DNA of 22,935 bases from JABFSM01 sp052389555 (lineage in GTDB: Bacteria > Gemmatimonadota > Gemmatimonadetes > Gemmatimonadales > GWC2-71-9): the NCBI GenBank assembly GCA_052389555.1, contig JBQTHV010000042.1, positions 1 to 22,935 on the forward strand. The letters are read 5' to 3'. Below, piece after piece: positions 1-7,345 of this stretch. The position numbers and the translations under genes were made by a program. Below the pieces are notes generated by a model. It saw only the letters and a list, made by a program, of their open reading frames with translations. It was not told the origin of the DNA and ran no database searches. How positions within the stretch are numbered: position 1 is the first letter of the stretch; every line of letters starts with the position of its first letter.

Positions 1-171
1 CGGGTGTGGGAGACCGCCGCCGCCATCCAGCCCCGAAACGGCGCGGTGGCGTGGCGGCTCAATCAGGCGTTGATCGAGCTCGGCGCGCTGATCTGTACGG
101 CGCGGAAGGCGCGGTGTGGAGTCTGTCCGGTGGTGGGGGTGTGTGAGACTGGGGGCAGAGCTATCAGCTAA
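1..171 (+). CDS. mutY: A/G-specific adenine glycosylase (MutY-like), C-terminal part only
   Basis: This open frame enters from the left edge and stops at TAA 169-171. It encodes the end of a HhH-GPD DNA glycosylase: the phrase LNQALIELGALICTARKARC is followed by the cysteines of a [4Fe-4S] loop with spacing C-x6-C-x2-C-x5-C, the arrangement shared by MutY and endonuclease III. The wording (NQALIELGALICT) is closer to MutY, which removes adenine mispaired with 8-oxoguanine, but Nth cannot be excluded without the catalytic domain. The protein ends about ten residues after the last cluster cysteine, so it lacks the NUDIX-like C-terminal domain of longer MutY proteins. Its stop codon lies inside a CTAACAG repeat unit, so the last residues (AIS) are written by repeat DNA. 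The 5' part is outside the window. Confidence 0.8.
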   Translation, partial: RVWETAAAIQPRNGAVAWRLNQALIELGALICTARKARCGVCPVVGVCETGGRAIS

Positions 172-311
172 CAGCTAACAGCTATCAGTCTTCAGCCATC
201 AGTCGTCAGAGGCAGTGTCCAGCCGCCGGTGCCTGAGGACTGAGGACTGAGGACTGAGGACTGAGGACTTTCGACTGATAGCTGATAGCTGATAGCTGAT
301 AGCTGATAGCT
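161..311. repeat. Heptamer tandem-repeat inverted pair (CTATCAG / CTGAGGA / CTGATAG), hairpin between convergent genes
   Basis: The left arm is a row of 7-bp units ending in CAG: CTATCAG, CTAACAG, CTAACAG, CTATCAG, TCTTCAG, CCATCAG, TCGTCAG (161-209). The right arm is CTGAGGA x5 (233-267), CTTTCGA, then CTGATAG x5 (275-309). The outer CTATCAG block can pair with CTGATAG and the inner nnnTCAG block with CTGAGGA, giving one long hairpin with a short GC loop near 217-230. It lies between the convergent mutY-like gene and the membrane-protein gene, where a bidirectional terminator would be expected. The arms have unequal copy number, which suggests unit gain or loss. Confidence 0.9.
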
Positions 312-313
312 CT

Positions 314-772
314 CTAGCCCATTACTGCCCCTGCTACGAGTGCCGCAAGCCCCAAGAGCCCCATGATCATTCCACTCACCGAGGCGCGACGGCGAAGCCG
401 GCGAAACCGCTCGGCATGCGGGCCGGTGGGATCGAGCCGCGAGGCGCGTGACACCGCCGGGAAGCTCACCCCCAGCGCGATCGCCGCGCCGATCAACCCG
501 GCGCCCTGCATCACCATGAGCGCCGGCGGATACCCTTGCGTGCTGACCGCGCCGCCGTACAGCGCGAGCGTCAGCGCGAGGCCGGTCACCGCGGTGAGCA
601 CCGCGCCCGGCAGGAGGAGATTCCGGTAAAGCTTCACCATGAGGCCGAGCAGCAGCGCAGTTTCTTCGCGCCCGGCGCTCCGCAGCGAGAAGCCCACCTG
701 CATAGCCGCCAAGCCACCCCCCAGCCACAGGATGAAGCCCAGGTAATGGCCCGCGAGAAGCAGGACTCTCAC
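314..772 (-). CDS. Small integral membrane protein (DUF2269/CopD-like four-helix type)
   Basis: The 152-residue product is almost entirely hydrophobic. Four membrane segments are visible, at about residues 5-27, 48-73, 84-108 and 128-150, with a basic Arg-rich loop (FRRLRRRAS) before the last. The first helix has HYLGFILWLGGGLAAM, reminiscent of small DUF2269/CopD-like membrane proteins, but no catalytic or metal motif is clear, so function is unknown. Translation starts at GTG 772-770, which overlaps the TGA stop of the upstream DUF2203 gene (sequence GTGA), so it is probably translationally coupled. It is the last gene of the thioesterase-patatin-DUF2203 operon and runs towards the heptamer hairpin at 161-311. 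Confidence 0.7.
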   Translation of the reverse strand: MRVLLLAGHYLGFILWLGGGLAAMQVGFSLRSAGREETALLLGLMVKLYRNLLLPGAVLTAVTGLALTLALYGGAVSTQGYPPALMVMQGAGLIGAAIALGVSFPAVSRASRLDPTGPHAERFRRLRRRASVSGMIMGLLGLAALVAGAVMG

Positions 773-1218
773 AAGGGCGTGGTGGTCAGGAAGGCCGCAT
801 CGATCGGCTGGCGGCCCGCATAACCCGCGTCCACCTCGTGCCAGTGGGTGATGTGCGGCTCATCCACCCGCCAGCACAGAAATACCAGCCGGTCCTCCCG
901 CAGGGTGTAGAAATCGACGAGCCCGGCATCGAAGCCCTTGAAGAGACAGCCGATCGCGTTGATCTCTTCGAGATACGCGCTGATCCGATTGGCCGACTCG
1001 GCCACCGCGCGGCGGGCGGACAGCGCTTCTTCAGTCTCGCCATCCTTGGCGCGGATCCCTCCGGACAAGAGCTCGTAATCGGCCAGCGCGTCCTGCCAGG
1101 CGCGATACTCGGCCTTGAGATCGGTCAGGATCCGCCGGAGCAAGGGGAGCGTACGCTCCGCTTCCTCGAGCGTAAAGATGCGTTCAGCCACAGGACCGGG
1201 CTTGCGGGGTTCCTCCAA
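769..1218 (-). CDS. DUF2203 family protein
   Basis: The product begins with the DUF2203 hallmark FTLEEAERTLPLLRRIL. It continues with a long helix and ends with the conserved core GCLFKGFDAGLVDFY, LVFLCWRVDEP and ITHWHEVDAGYAGRQ. The family is a small cytosolic protein of unknown function, usually 120-150 residues. The widest frame starts at TTG 1218, but neither that nor GTG 1191-1189 has a good SD. Family members begin close to the FTLEEA motif, so GTG 1191 is the more likely start and would give 140 residues. The stop overlaps the GTG of the next membrane-protein gene. The patatin gene ends 24 bases upstream of the TTG, so the genes are probably co-transcribed. Confidence 0.85.
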   Translation of the reverse strand: MEEPRKPGPVAERIFTLEEAERTLPLLRRILTDLKAEYRAWQDALADYELLSGGIRAKDGETEEALSARRAVAESANRISAYLEEINAIGCLFKGFDAGLVDFYTLREDRLVFLCWRVDEPHITHWHEVDAGYAGRQPIDAAFLTTTPL

Positions 1219-1242
1219 ACATTCGGCGGTGCGCCGATCCGG

Positions 1243-2070
1243 TCAAGGGTGACGCTCGGCGAGCACCGCACGGGCCGCACGCTCGCCCTCGGTGATGTAC
1301 CATTGCAACCGCTCAGTGGCGAAGGTCTCACCCCGCCGCACCTGGGGACGAATCCAGAGAAGCGGCGGCCGCTCCGGCGAAGCGTGCCAGAGCTCGTGCT
1401 GGGCCGCCGTGTTACTGGCCATCAACGCGCGCTGCGCGTCGGTCCACAGTCGAAGCAATGCCGGCAGCTCGCGCGGCTCCGGTTCGTGGTTCGGAGCAAA
1501 GCCCACTCCGACATCGATGGCGACCACCAGCGCGGTCGGGAATCTCGCCGCGACCTCGAGCGGCACCACGGCATGCAGGCCGCCGTCGGCGTAGCGGCGC
1601 CCAGCGAGCAGGTAGGGCGGAAAGAAGGGGGGTAACGCGCAGCTCGCACAGAGCGCGTCGAGGAGCGGAACGTCCTCTCCGCCTGCCCCGAACACCGCGA
1701 GCTCGCCACTTTCGAGATCGGTGGCGGTGACGCTGAGCGGGAGCCTGAGCTCCGCGAAGCGGGCAACCGGCAAGAGCTGCGCCAGTGCGTGCTGAAACGG
1801 CTCGGGCCTGAGCAGGGAGCGCGCGAAGACGCCGCGCAGGAGACCGCCGCGATCCAGCCGGAACACATCCCGCTGCCGAACCGCCAGGAGCCGGCGTTCG
1901 ATCCCCTCGAACGGCAACCCGGCCGCCATCCCGGTGGCGATCACCGCGCCCATCGAGGTCCCGACGTAGCGATCCGGCACGATTCCCGCTTCCGCGAGCA
2001 CGCGCAGCGCCCCGAGATGCGCGGCGGTCTTGACGCCGCCACCCGAGAGAACCGCCGTGACGCCGCTCAC
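1243..2070 (-). CDS. Patatin-like phospholipase (RssA/YjjU-type serine lipid hydrolase)
   Basis: The 275-residue protein is a patatin-family acyl hydrolase. It has the glycine-rich oxyanion loop SGGGVKTAAHLG (residues 9-20), the nucleophile elbow GTSMG with Ser39, and the second catalytic residue in DGG (Asp162, in YADGGLHAVVP). These are the expected Ser-Asp dyad elements, so it should cleave acyl esters of phospholipids or related lipids. No signal peptide or membrane segment is seen, so it is probably cytosolic. The frame is open further upstream, but the GTG at 2070-2068 overlaps the TGA of the thioesterase gene as GTGA, and the patatin fold begins immediately after it. The pairing with an acyl-CoA thioesterase suggests a role in acyl-chain turnover (inference). 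Confidence 0.88.
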   Translation of the reverse strand: MSGVTAVLSGGGVKTAAHLGALRVLAEAGIVPDRYVGTSMGAVIATGMAAGLPFEGIERRLLAVRQRDVFRLDRGGLLRGVFARSLLRPEPFQHALAQLLPVARFAELRLPLSVTATDLESGELAVFGAGGEDVPLLDALCASCALPPFFPPYLLAGRRYADGGLHAVVPLEVAARFPTALVVAIDVGVGFAPNHEPEPRELPALLRLWTDAQRALMASNTAAQHELWHASPERPPLLWIRPQVRRGETFATERLQWYITEGERAARAVLAERHP

Positions 2071-2534
2071 CCGTGGCGGCGGGCCTCGTGGCGGAGTCGC
2101 GCCTGCTCGTACCGAGCTCGTTCCTCTTCCGTCTCTGGAATGAGCCGCGGCACCCGGCACGGGCGCCGCTCGGCGTCGATCGCCACGAACACGACATGGG
2201 CGGTGTGGGTGTGCTTGCGCTCGCCGGTGCTGACCTGCTCCGAGTACACCTGCACCGTGATCTCCATCGAGCTGGTCCCGACGTAATCGACCGTCGCGGT
2301 GCAGGTCACCAGCGCCCCTACCGGAATCGGATGGTGAAAGTCCAGCCGGTCGATCGACTTGGTTACGGCCGGGCCGCCCGCGTGCCGGATTGCCGCGACG
2401 GCCGCCGCCTGATCCACCAGCGCGGCCAGATGCCCGCCGAAGAGATCGCCCATCACGTTCTGCATGTGCGGCATGACGAACGTGGTGATCTCACCGCGGC
2501 TGTGCGACATCGGGCGCGATTCCGGCTTACTCAC
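2067..2534 (-). CDS. Acyl-CoA thioesterase, hot-dog fold (YciA/ACOT type)
   Basis: The 155-residue protein carries the hot-dog thioesterase signature GDLFGGHLAALVDQAAAVAA on the central helix, then RLDFHHPIPVG and the strand THTAHVVFVAID. This is the order found in YciA-like and ACOT acyl-CoA hydrolases, which release free fatty acid and CoA in the cytosol. The GTG at 2534-2532 is chosen as start because a GAGG lies five bases upstream; an ATG at 2510 also exists but has no SD. It is the first gene of a four-gene minus-strand operon and overlaps the patatin start by GTGA. The charged C-terminus (EEERARYEQARLRHEARRHG) is probably a helix outside the fold. Confidence 0.9.
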   Translation of the reverse strand: MSKPESRPMSHSRGEITTFVMPHMQNVMGDLFGGHLAALVDQAAAVAAIRHAGGPAVTKSIDRLDFHHPIPVGALVTCTATVDYVGTSSMEITVQVYSEQVSTGERKHTHTAHVVFVAIDAERRPCRVPRLIPETEEERARYEQARLRHEARRHG

Positions 2535-2554
2535 TGTCGCCTCGGACAAACAGC

Positions 2555-2645
2555 GTGAACCGTAAACAGGGAACAGTGAACCGAAGTGACTCGCGAAGCA
2601 CGGGGACCCCGTGCGAGCGATCACGGTTCACGCGGTTCCTGTTCT
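2555..2645. repeat. Heptamer-type inverted repeat with inner hairpin downstream of nadE
   Basis: The left side has 7-bp-spaced variants GTGAACC, GTAAACA, GGGAACA, GTGAACC (2555-2582). The right side contains CGGTTCAC (2624-2631) and GTTCCTGTT (2634-2642), which pair with 2576-2583 and 2565-2574. Inside is a compact hairpin, GCACGGG (2598-2604) with CCCGTGC (2608-2614) around a 3-base loop. It lies just after the nadE stop and just upstream of the thioesterase promoter region, where it could end nadE transcription. There is no clear U-tract. Confidence 0.75.
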
Positions 2646-4459
2646 CAATAGTCAACCGGTCTCAGGTAGAACTCCCCGATCGCCGTCCCGCTCACGACGG
2701 CGACGGTGGGGAGTTTGCGCTTCCAGTGCGTCCCATCGAGCCGCCGGCGCACCTGCTCGACCTCGCCGGGCGTGAACCCCAGCGCGGCGATCTGCTCGGG
2801 CCCGTATCCCGAGAGGAGCCAGTGCAGGATCACATCCGCCTTGGCGTAGCTGATGCCAAGATCCTCCTCGTCGGTTTGTCCGGTGACGAGGTCCGCCGTC
2901 GGCGGCTTGGTGATGATCACTTCCGGCACTCCAAGGTGGCGGGCCAGGGCGTGGACCTGGGTCTTGTACAGATCGCCCAGCGGGTTAACCGGGGGGGTGT
3001 CATCCGCGTGCCAGGTGAAGTACCCGAGCAGTCGTTCGGTCTTGTTGCCGGTGCCGACCGGGAGGGCTGCCAGGGCAGCGGACCGATCGAACAGCACGCT
3101 CATGCGCAGCCGCGCGCACAGGTTGCCGATTCGCCCGGGATCGGGCTGGTCCGGAAGTGTCCTCACCAGCCCATCCACCCCGTCGGTGATCTCGATCGTT
3201 TCGGTATCAAGGCCGAGGTGGTCGATGACCTGCTGGGCGTGGAGGAGGGACTCCGGCAGCGAGGTCCGGTAGGGGAGCCGAAGCGCGGTGACGTTGCGCG
3301 GCCCGAAGGCCTCGGCGGCGAGAAACGCCGTCACCGCGCTGTCCACCCCGCCGGAGAGCGCCAGCATGGCCCGGGAGAACCCTCGTCGGCGGCCGACCTC
3401 GTCGCGGAGGAATTCCACCAGCCACCGGCGGGTTAGGCCCGCATCGATGGCCAGCGGATCGCCCCCATCACCAAGCCGAGCCGGCTGCGGCGGCAGAACC
3501 ACCGACTGGCCAACCGCCCGACCGCCCAACCGCCCGGCTGCCCGCGGAGCCGCCGAGCCGCCGAGCCGCCGAGCCGCCAAGCCTTCCAGGTCATCCAACA
3601 GATGCGGCAGTCGAGACCTGAGATCCGCCAGCAGGGGATAGTTCGACCGCACCCGCGCGATCTCCCCCAGATCGACCGTAACCCGCAGGAGGTGCTCCTC
3701 GAACAGGGGCGCGCGGGCCAGAATGTCACCCGAGGGTCCGGCCACCAGCGACCCGCCGGGAAATGCCTTCCCTCCCTCGAAGCCGACCAGCTGGGCGAGC
3801 ACCACGTAGATCCCATGCTCGGCAGCGATGGCCTGCACGATCCGCTCCCACCGCCGCATGCTGGAGGGTCGAGCGCCCGCGTCATCGTCTGGCTCCGGTG
3901 GCGCCGGCCCGCGAGCGAGGGTGGCGCTGGGAATCACCAGAAGCTGGGCGCCGTCGAGGGCCGCGATCAACGGCACCAGCGAGTGCCACGCGTCCTCGCA
4001 GACGATCGCGGCCGCTCGCCCCCAGTCGGTGTCGAAAGCCATGACCTGCTCGCCTTCGACCACGAAGCGGCGTTCGTCGAATACGCCGTAGGTTGGGAGG
4101 AAGACCTTGCGATGCACATGGCGGATCCCGGCGTTCGGGCCGCCCAGCCGCGCCACCAGGGCCGAGTTGTACAGCCTGGTCTCCCAGAGCTCGTAGAAAC
4201 CGAGCACGATATCGAAGGCCGGTGCCGCCGAGACTTCGTGAACCGAGCGGAGATCGTCGAAGAGCTGCGAAGCATTGACGGCAAGCTCACGGACCCCACC
4301 CTCGACGAAGTATCCCGTCAACGCCGTTTCGGGCAGCGCCAGGAGATCGATTGGCTCAGCCGAGTCAGACAGGCTCCGGAAGACTCCCCCCAGGCGGGCC
4401 AGGTTCTCCCGGTAGGCTCCCTTCTGCGGTTTAAGCTGCGCAATGGCGAGGTGAAGCAT
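2645..4459 (-). CDS. nadE: Glutamine-dependent NAD+ synthetase
   Basis: This 604-residue two-domain enzyme makes NAD+ from deamido-NAD+, ATP and glutamine-derived ammonia. Residues 1-270 are a nitrilase-fold glutaminase with the triad Glu44 (PETALTGY), Lys118 (HRKVFLP) and Cys154 (VCEDAW). Residues 340-604 are the synthetase, with the ATP-pyrophosphatase P-loop SGGVDS (369-374), GTGNKTE and a late KRKLPT segment. The interdomain linker (about 294-335) is low-complexity and is encoded by nine octamer units. The ATG at 4459 has a TACTGT six bases upstream and no SD, so a leaderless transcript is possible. The gene is divergent from the DUF442-type gene and is probably monocistronic, given the hairpin at 2555-2645. 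Confidence 0.93.
   Translation of the reverse strand: MLHLAIAQLKPQKGAYRENLARLGGVFRSLSDSAEPIDLLALPETALTGYFVEGGVRELAVNASQLFDDLRSVHEVSAAPAFDIVLGFYELWETRLYNSALVARLGGPNAGIRHVHRKVFLPTYGVFDERRFVVEGEQVMAFDTDWGRAAAIVCEDAWHSLVPLIAALDGAQLLVIPSATLARGPAPPEPDDDAGARPSSMRRWERIVQAIAAEHGIYVVLAQLVGFEGGKAFPGGSLVAGPSGDILARAPLFEEHLLRVTVDLGEIARVRSNYPLLADLRSRLPHLLDDLEGLAARRLGGSAAPRAAGRLGGRAVGQSVVLPPQPARLGDGGDPLAIDAGLTRRWLVEFLRDEVGRRRGFSRAMLALSGGVDSAVTAFLAAEAFGPRNVTALRLPYRTSLPESLLHAQQVIDHLGLDTETIEITDGVDGLVRTLPDQPDPGRIGNLCARLRMSVLFDRSAALAALPVGTGNKTERLLGYFTWHADDTPPVNPLGDLYKTQVHALARHLGVPEVIITKPPTADLVTGQTDEEDLGISYAKADVILHWLLSGYGPEQIAALGFTPGEVEQVRRRLDGTHWKRKLPTVAVVSGTAIGEFYLRPVDY
3510..3581. repeat. Octamer tandem repeat inside the nadE linker
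   Basis: Nine contiguous 8-bp units read on the plus strand: CCAACCGC, CCGACCGC, CCAACCGC, CCGGCTGC, CCGCGGAG, CCGCCGAG x3, CCGCCAAG. They encode the Gly/Ala/Arg-rich linker between the glutaminase and synthetase domains. A gain or loss of one unit would shift the frame before the synthetase domain, while three units would keep it. Confidence 0.85.
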
Positions 4460-4475
4460 GACTGAACAGTAACCG

Positions 4476-4503
4476 GGCGGGTCGGTGTCTTGACCGATCC
4501 GCC
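4476..4503. promoter_or_regulatory. Inverted repeat in the nadE / DUF442-type divergent region
   Basis: Arms GGCGGGTCGGT (4476-4486) and ACCGATCCGCC (4493-4503) pair over 11 bases with one G-T wobble around a 6-base loop. The element lies between two divergent start codons (4459 and 4525). It could be an operator, or a 5' hairpin of the plus-strand gene. No known operator consensus is recognised. Confidence 0.5.
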
Positions 4504-4524
4504 AGAGGCCCGCACCCTTTACCC

Positions 4525-4998
4525 ATGGCTCAGATGCTTTTGGCGCTCCGGGGCGTGGTCAACGCCGCCCAACCCCTGCCGAACCTGGCCACGGCGGGGC
4601 AACCATCCCCATCCCATTTCGAGGCCCTCAAAGCCTCCGGGGCCGAAGTCATCCTCGACATTCGTGACCCTTTCGAGCCGCGTCGCTTCGATGAGTCCGA
4701 GCTGGTGAAAGGGCTGGGGATGGACTACGTGAACGTGAGCGTGCGGCACGGCGCGCTCGACGACGCTACCATGGATGCGGTCCTCGCCGAGGTCCGGCGT
4801 AACGAAGGCCGGCCCACCCTGCTTCACTGCGCCAGCGCGAACCGGGTGGGCGGGGTCTTGATTCCCTATTTCATCCTGGACCGCGGCATGAGCGAGGAAG
4901 CCGCCGTCGAAGAAGCAATGAAGATCGGACTGCGAGGGCCGGACTTGCTGGAATGGGGACTGGACTACGCCAGACGAAAAGTGAGAGGTGAGAGGTGA
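4525..4998 (+). CDS. DUF442/BLH-type cysteine phosphatase-like protein
   Basis: The 157-residue product opens with the phrase ATAGQPSPSHFEALKASGAEVILDIRDP, split here as ATAGQPS near residue 23 and VILDIRD near 42. That phrase is typical of the phosphatase-like domain of the beta-lactamase-hydrolase-like (BLH/DUF442) family. The active-site loop is HCASANR, with Cys102 and Arg107. The spacing is C-x4-R, as in BLH and rhodanese-type loops, not the C-x5-R of classical protein tyrosine phosphatases. The substrate is unknown. ATG 4525 is used as start; ATG 4534 is an alternative and neither has a clear SD. The C-terminus RKVRGER and the TGA stop are read from GTGAGAG heptamer repeats, so the true domain ends just before the repeat. 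Confidence 0.78.
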   Translation: MAQMLLALRGVVNAAQPLPNLATAGQPSPSHFEALKASGAEVILDIRDPFEPRRFDESELVKGLGMDYVNVSVRHGALDDATMDAVLAEVRRNEGRPTLLHCASANRVGGVLIPYFILDRGMSEEAAVEEAMKIGLRGPDLLEWGLDYARRKVRGER

Positions 4999-5123
4999 GA
5001 GGTGGGTGAACAGAGACGGTAATCGCTTCGGTCAGACGGGAGGTCGGGTCGTGGTCTGACCGGGCCACTTCCCGATATCCCGGCACCGCCCCCGTTCACA
5101 ACCTCTCACCTCTCACCTCTCAC
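4981..5123. repeat. GTGAGAG heptamer inverted pair with inner hairpin, between convergent genes
   Basis: Three direct GTGAGAG units (4981-5001) followed by GTGGGTGAAC face, in inverted orientation, GTTCACAAC and three CTCTCAC units (5094-5123). They form a near-perfect stem of about 30 bp. The loop holds a perfect 9-bp hairpin, CGGTCAGAC (5029-5037) with GTCTGACCG (5054-5062). The element separates the convergent genes 4525-4998 and 5133-6746 and reaches into the 3' end of the first. A bidirectional terminator role is inferred. Confidence 0.88.
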
Positions 5124-5132
5124 GTCTTACGG

Positions 5133-6746
5133 CTATGGCCGTCTCGACCTTCCTCCTCCCCCACCGCGGTCGCCGGACGACTGGGCTCGGGACGGCGCCG
5201 ACCGGGAGGGCGGCGAGGACGACCGGACCTCCGGTGCACGCGCCCGCGGCTCTACCCGGGCCGGCGGTGAATAGGACCGCGCGGCAGGCGGCGAATAGGA
5301 CCGCGGCGCAGGAGGGCGAACCTCCGGTGTCCTCGCCCGGGACTCGTTCCGCGCTTGCGGGTTAACCGACCGGAACTCCAGAGCACGGTGCTGCATGTCC
5401 CGCCGTGCCGGTGGATCGAAGGAGCGGACGTCCGGTCCCCGCGCTCGCGACTGCTCCCGGCTCTGCGGGTTAACCGAGCGGAACTCCAGCGGCCGGGACC
5501 TCAGGTCGCGCCGCTCGGGCGGAGTGAACGACCGCAGGTCCGAGCCGCGGGATTCGGTCCGCGCGGGAGGTGCGGCGCGATACTCTCCGCTTCCACTCCC
5601 GCCCCGCGGACGAGCCGGCGGCCGCGATCGGGTTGCGGTTGGAGCTCGGTCGGCGCCACGACCCACGGTTGGTGAGCGCGAGGTGCCCCGCGAGACCGAA
5701 GTACCCCGTGAGACCTCCGGATTGCGGGTGGGTCCCCGTGCCGGCACGAACTCTCTGGTGCGCCCGTTTGCCGGTCGGGCTTCGGCGCGGCGGGGACGCT
5801 GCCAATTGATCGGCCGGGAGGCCACGCTGCGGGTGGGACCGGTCACCGTAGGACCGCGGGTTACGACCGGATCGCCAAAGTTCCGTACCGGATGGATCGG
5901 AGTAACCGTGTACCCCCGCGGCCGACCCGAGATGACGGCCCGCGGAGTCCGCGGCACGACCGGCCCTACCGGGTAGTAGGGATAGTACGGGTACCCAAAG
6001 GGCCGATACCGATAGCGATAGGGGTAGTAGAACGGATCGTAGTAGAACGGATCGTAGTAGTACGGGTAGTAGAACGGGTTGTAGTAGGGATACCCGAAGC
6101 TGATTCCGAACGTGAAGCCGTAGGGACGGCAGCCCCGGAACCGCCAGTACCAGTCGCGGCAGTAGAACGTGTCGTCATAGAGATAGACGGAACGCTCGTA
6201 GCCGCCGCCATAGACCACGGTCGTGCTGGCACCATAGACGCGGTATCCCTGCACGTCATAGTCGAAGCCTTCGGAACCGGATATCCCCTGTACCAGCTCG
6301 GTGATCTCGCGCTCGGGATCCTGGGCGCTGCTCGCAATAGTCAGCCGATCGTAGTCCCACCGGCCGTCGCGAACCACGTCCTCAAAGCGCCAGGGCTCGG
6401 CCGCGACGGCCGCGAAGACAAGCCCGCCTCCGTCGCCGTTCGCTCGGAACGCACCTCGCCCGCCATCCTCCCGCACTTCGTATCGGCGCCCGGTGATGAC
6501 CCGCGAATCGTCCCGGGGATCGAGGGGGAAGAGCACGTGGAGGCGTCCGAACGTGTCGTAATGGACAACCAGCAAGTACCCGTCGACCTCGGCATCCACC
6601 TGGACCCGGACGACCTCGCCGTCTCGATAGCGGCGGTCGTTGTTCATCCAGAGGTGCACCGCCGGATCGGGCCTGGAAGAGGAAACTGCCAGACCTGACG
6701 TCGGCGAAGCAGCCGCAGCGAGAAGGAGGAAAGAAAGAATGGCCAT
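5133..6746 (-). CDS. Secreted DUF4384-domain protein with Tyr/Pro-rich and Arg/Pro/Ser-rich tails
   Basis: The 537-residue product has a signal peptide (MAILSFLLLAAAASPTSG). A DUF4384-like domain follows (about 30-110), with YRDGEVVRVQVDAEVDGYL and FGRLHVLFP. Residues about 215-270 are a Tyr/Pro/Phe-rich stretch built on repeated DPFYY and YPYY. From about 280 onward it is basic low complexity, with two copies of a 37-residue repeat containing RSF.PP, LEFRSVNPQ and RAR.P, then SYSPP and RSSSPP motifs and a GGGGGRSRRP end. An AGGAG eight bases before ATG 6746 supports the start. DUF4384 proteins are surface or periplasmic proteins of unclear function. The tyrosine-rich segment and polybasic tail suggest adhesion or polyanion binding (inference). 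The arginine-rich frame is unusually repetitive at DNA level. Confidence 0.8.
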   Translation of the reverse strand: MAILSFLLLAAAASPTSGLAVSSSRPDPAVHLWMNNDRRYRDGEVVRVQVDAEVDGYLLVVHYDTFGRLHVLFPLDPRDDSRVITGRRYEVREDGGRGAFRANGDGGGLVFAAVAAEPWRFEDVVRDGRWDYDRLTIASSAQDPEREITELVQGISGSEGFDYDVQGYRVYGASTTVVYGGGYERSVYLYDDTFYCRDWYWRFRGCRPYGFTFGISFGYPYYNPFYYPYYYDPFYYDPFYYPYRYRYRPFGYPYYPYYPVGPVVPRTPRAVISGRPRGYTVTPIHPVRNFGDPVVTRGPTVTGPTRSVASRPINWQRPRRAEARPANGRTREFVPARGPTRNPEVSRGTSVSRGTSRSPTVGRGADRAPTATRSRPPARPRGGSGSGEYRAAPPARTESRGSDLRSFTPPERRDLRSRPLEFRSVNPQSREQSRARGPDVRSFDPPARRDMQHRALEFRSVNPQARNESRARTPEVRPPAPRSYSPPAARSYSPPARVEPRARAPEVRSSSPPSRSAPSRAQSSGDRGGGGGRSRRP

Positions 6747-6911
6747 AGGACGCGCTCCTGAAGGACGCTATCCGTCGCGATCAAAAGTATCGAATTCCGT
6801 GCCAGGCTGGGGCGATAGTCCAAACGACATTTCAACAACCACTTAGCGTTTTCTGCCAGGCTCCGGTGTCCTTGGCGCAGGACACTGGGAGGACGCTTTG
6901 ACCGGTCTGGG

Positions 6912-7301
6912 TCACGGCTTCCGATGCCAGTACATTCGCATCTCCGAAATACGGCCACCCTGGGTTTCGCAAAAGATCGCCCCCCTCGCCTCAACCCATT
7001 CGCCGGTCCTGCGCCTCCGGAAAACGGCTTTGAATTCGGTCGAAAACCATGGTCCTGCCCCGTAGATCTCCCCGGTGGAGACGCTCACCTCGGCCTGGTT
7101 CACGGGGACATCGCTCCAGTAGCGGCGGATGGCCGCGATGCCTTGGATCGGCTGCGCGAACGGTGTCTCGGAGAAAACCGCCTCATCGGCAAAGACCGAG
7201 CAAGTAAGAGTGGGATCCTCCCTGGCCCATCCTCGGGCAAACGTGTCGATCAGCTCGCGGCCGAGCTCCCTGGTGCGTGCCACGTTTGGGGGAGACGTCA
7301 T
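6912..7301 (-). CDS. NTF2-like / SnoaL-type small protein
   Basis: The 129-residue protein has the layout of the NTF2-like superfamily. An N-terminal helix ends in DTFARGWAREDP, followed by FADEAVFSETPF, an AIRRYW helix and four strands including WFSTEFKAVFRRR, EWVEARGAIFCET and ISEMRMYWHR. The family includes polyketide cyclases, ketosteroid isomerases and many binding proteins, and nothing here fixes a substrate. The frame extends upstream, but ATG 7301 begins the domain and has GGTGG seven bases before it. No signal peptide is seen, so it is probably cytosolic. It lies upstream of the DUF4384 gene on the same strand with a 165-base gap, and is divergent from the barrel gene at 7494. Confidence 0.75.
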   Translation of the reverse strand: MTSPPNVARTRELGRELIDTFARGWAREDPTLTCSVFADEAVFSETPFAQPIQGIAAIRRYWSDVPVNQAEVSVSTGEIYGAGPWFSTEFKAVFRRRRTGEWVEARGAIFCETQGGRISEMRMYWHRKP

Positions 7302-7345
7302 CGGAATACCACCGATCCAAGGGGGCTTTGGAACATACCCAGGAC

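Noticed and set aside
161..311. Tandem short repeats considered as a CRISPR array
   Set aside because: Units are 7 bp and contiguous with no spacers, and no cas genes are present.
3602..4465. Plus-strand frame opposite nadE
   Set aside because: It lies opposite the glutaminase domain, whose catalytic Glu, Lys and Cys are all intact on the minus strand.
6780..6810. TGGCACGGAATTCGAT on the minus strand, resembling a sigma-54 promoter before the DUF4384 gene
   Set aside because: The -24 half matches but the required GC at -12 is GA at the right spacing, and no activator is in view.
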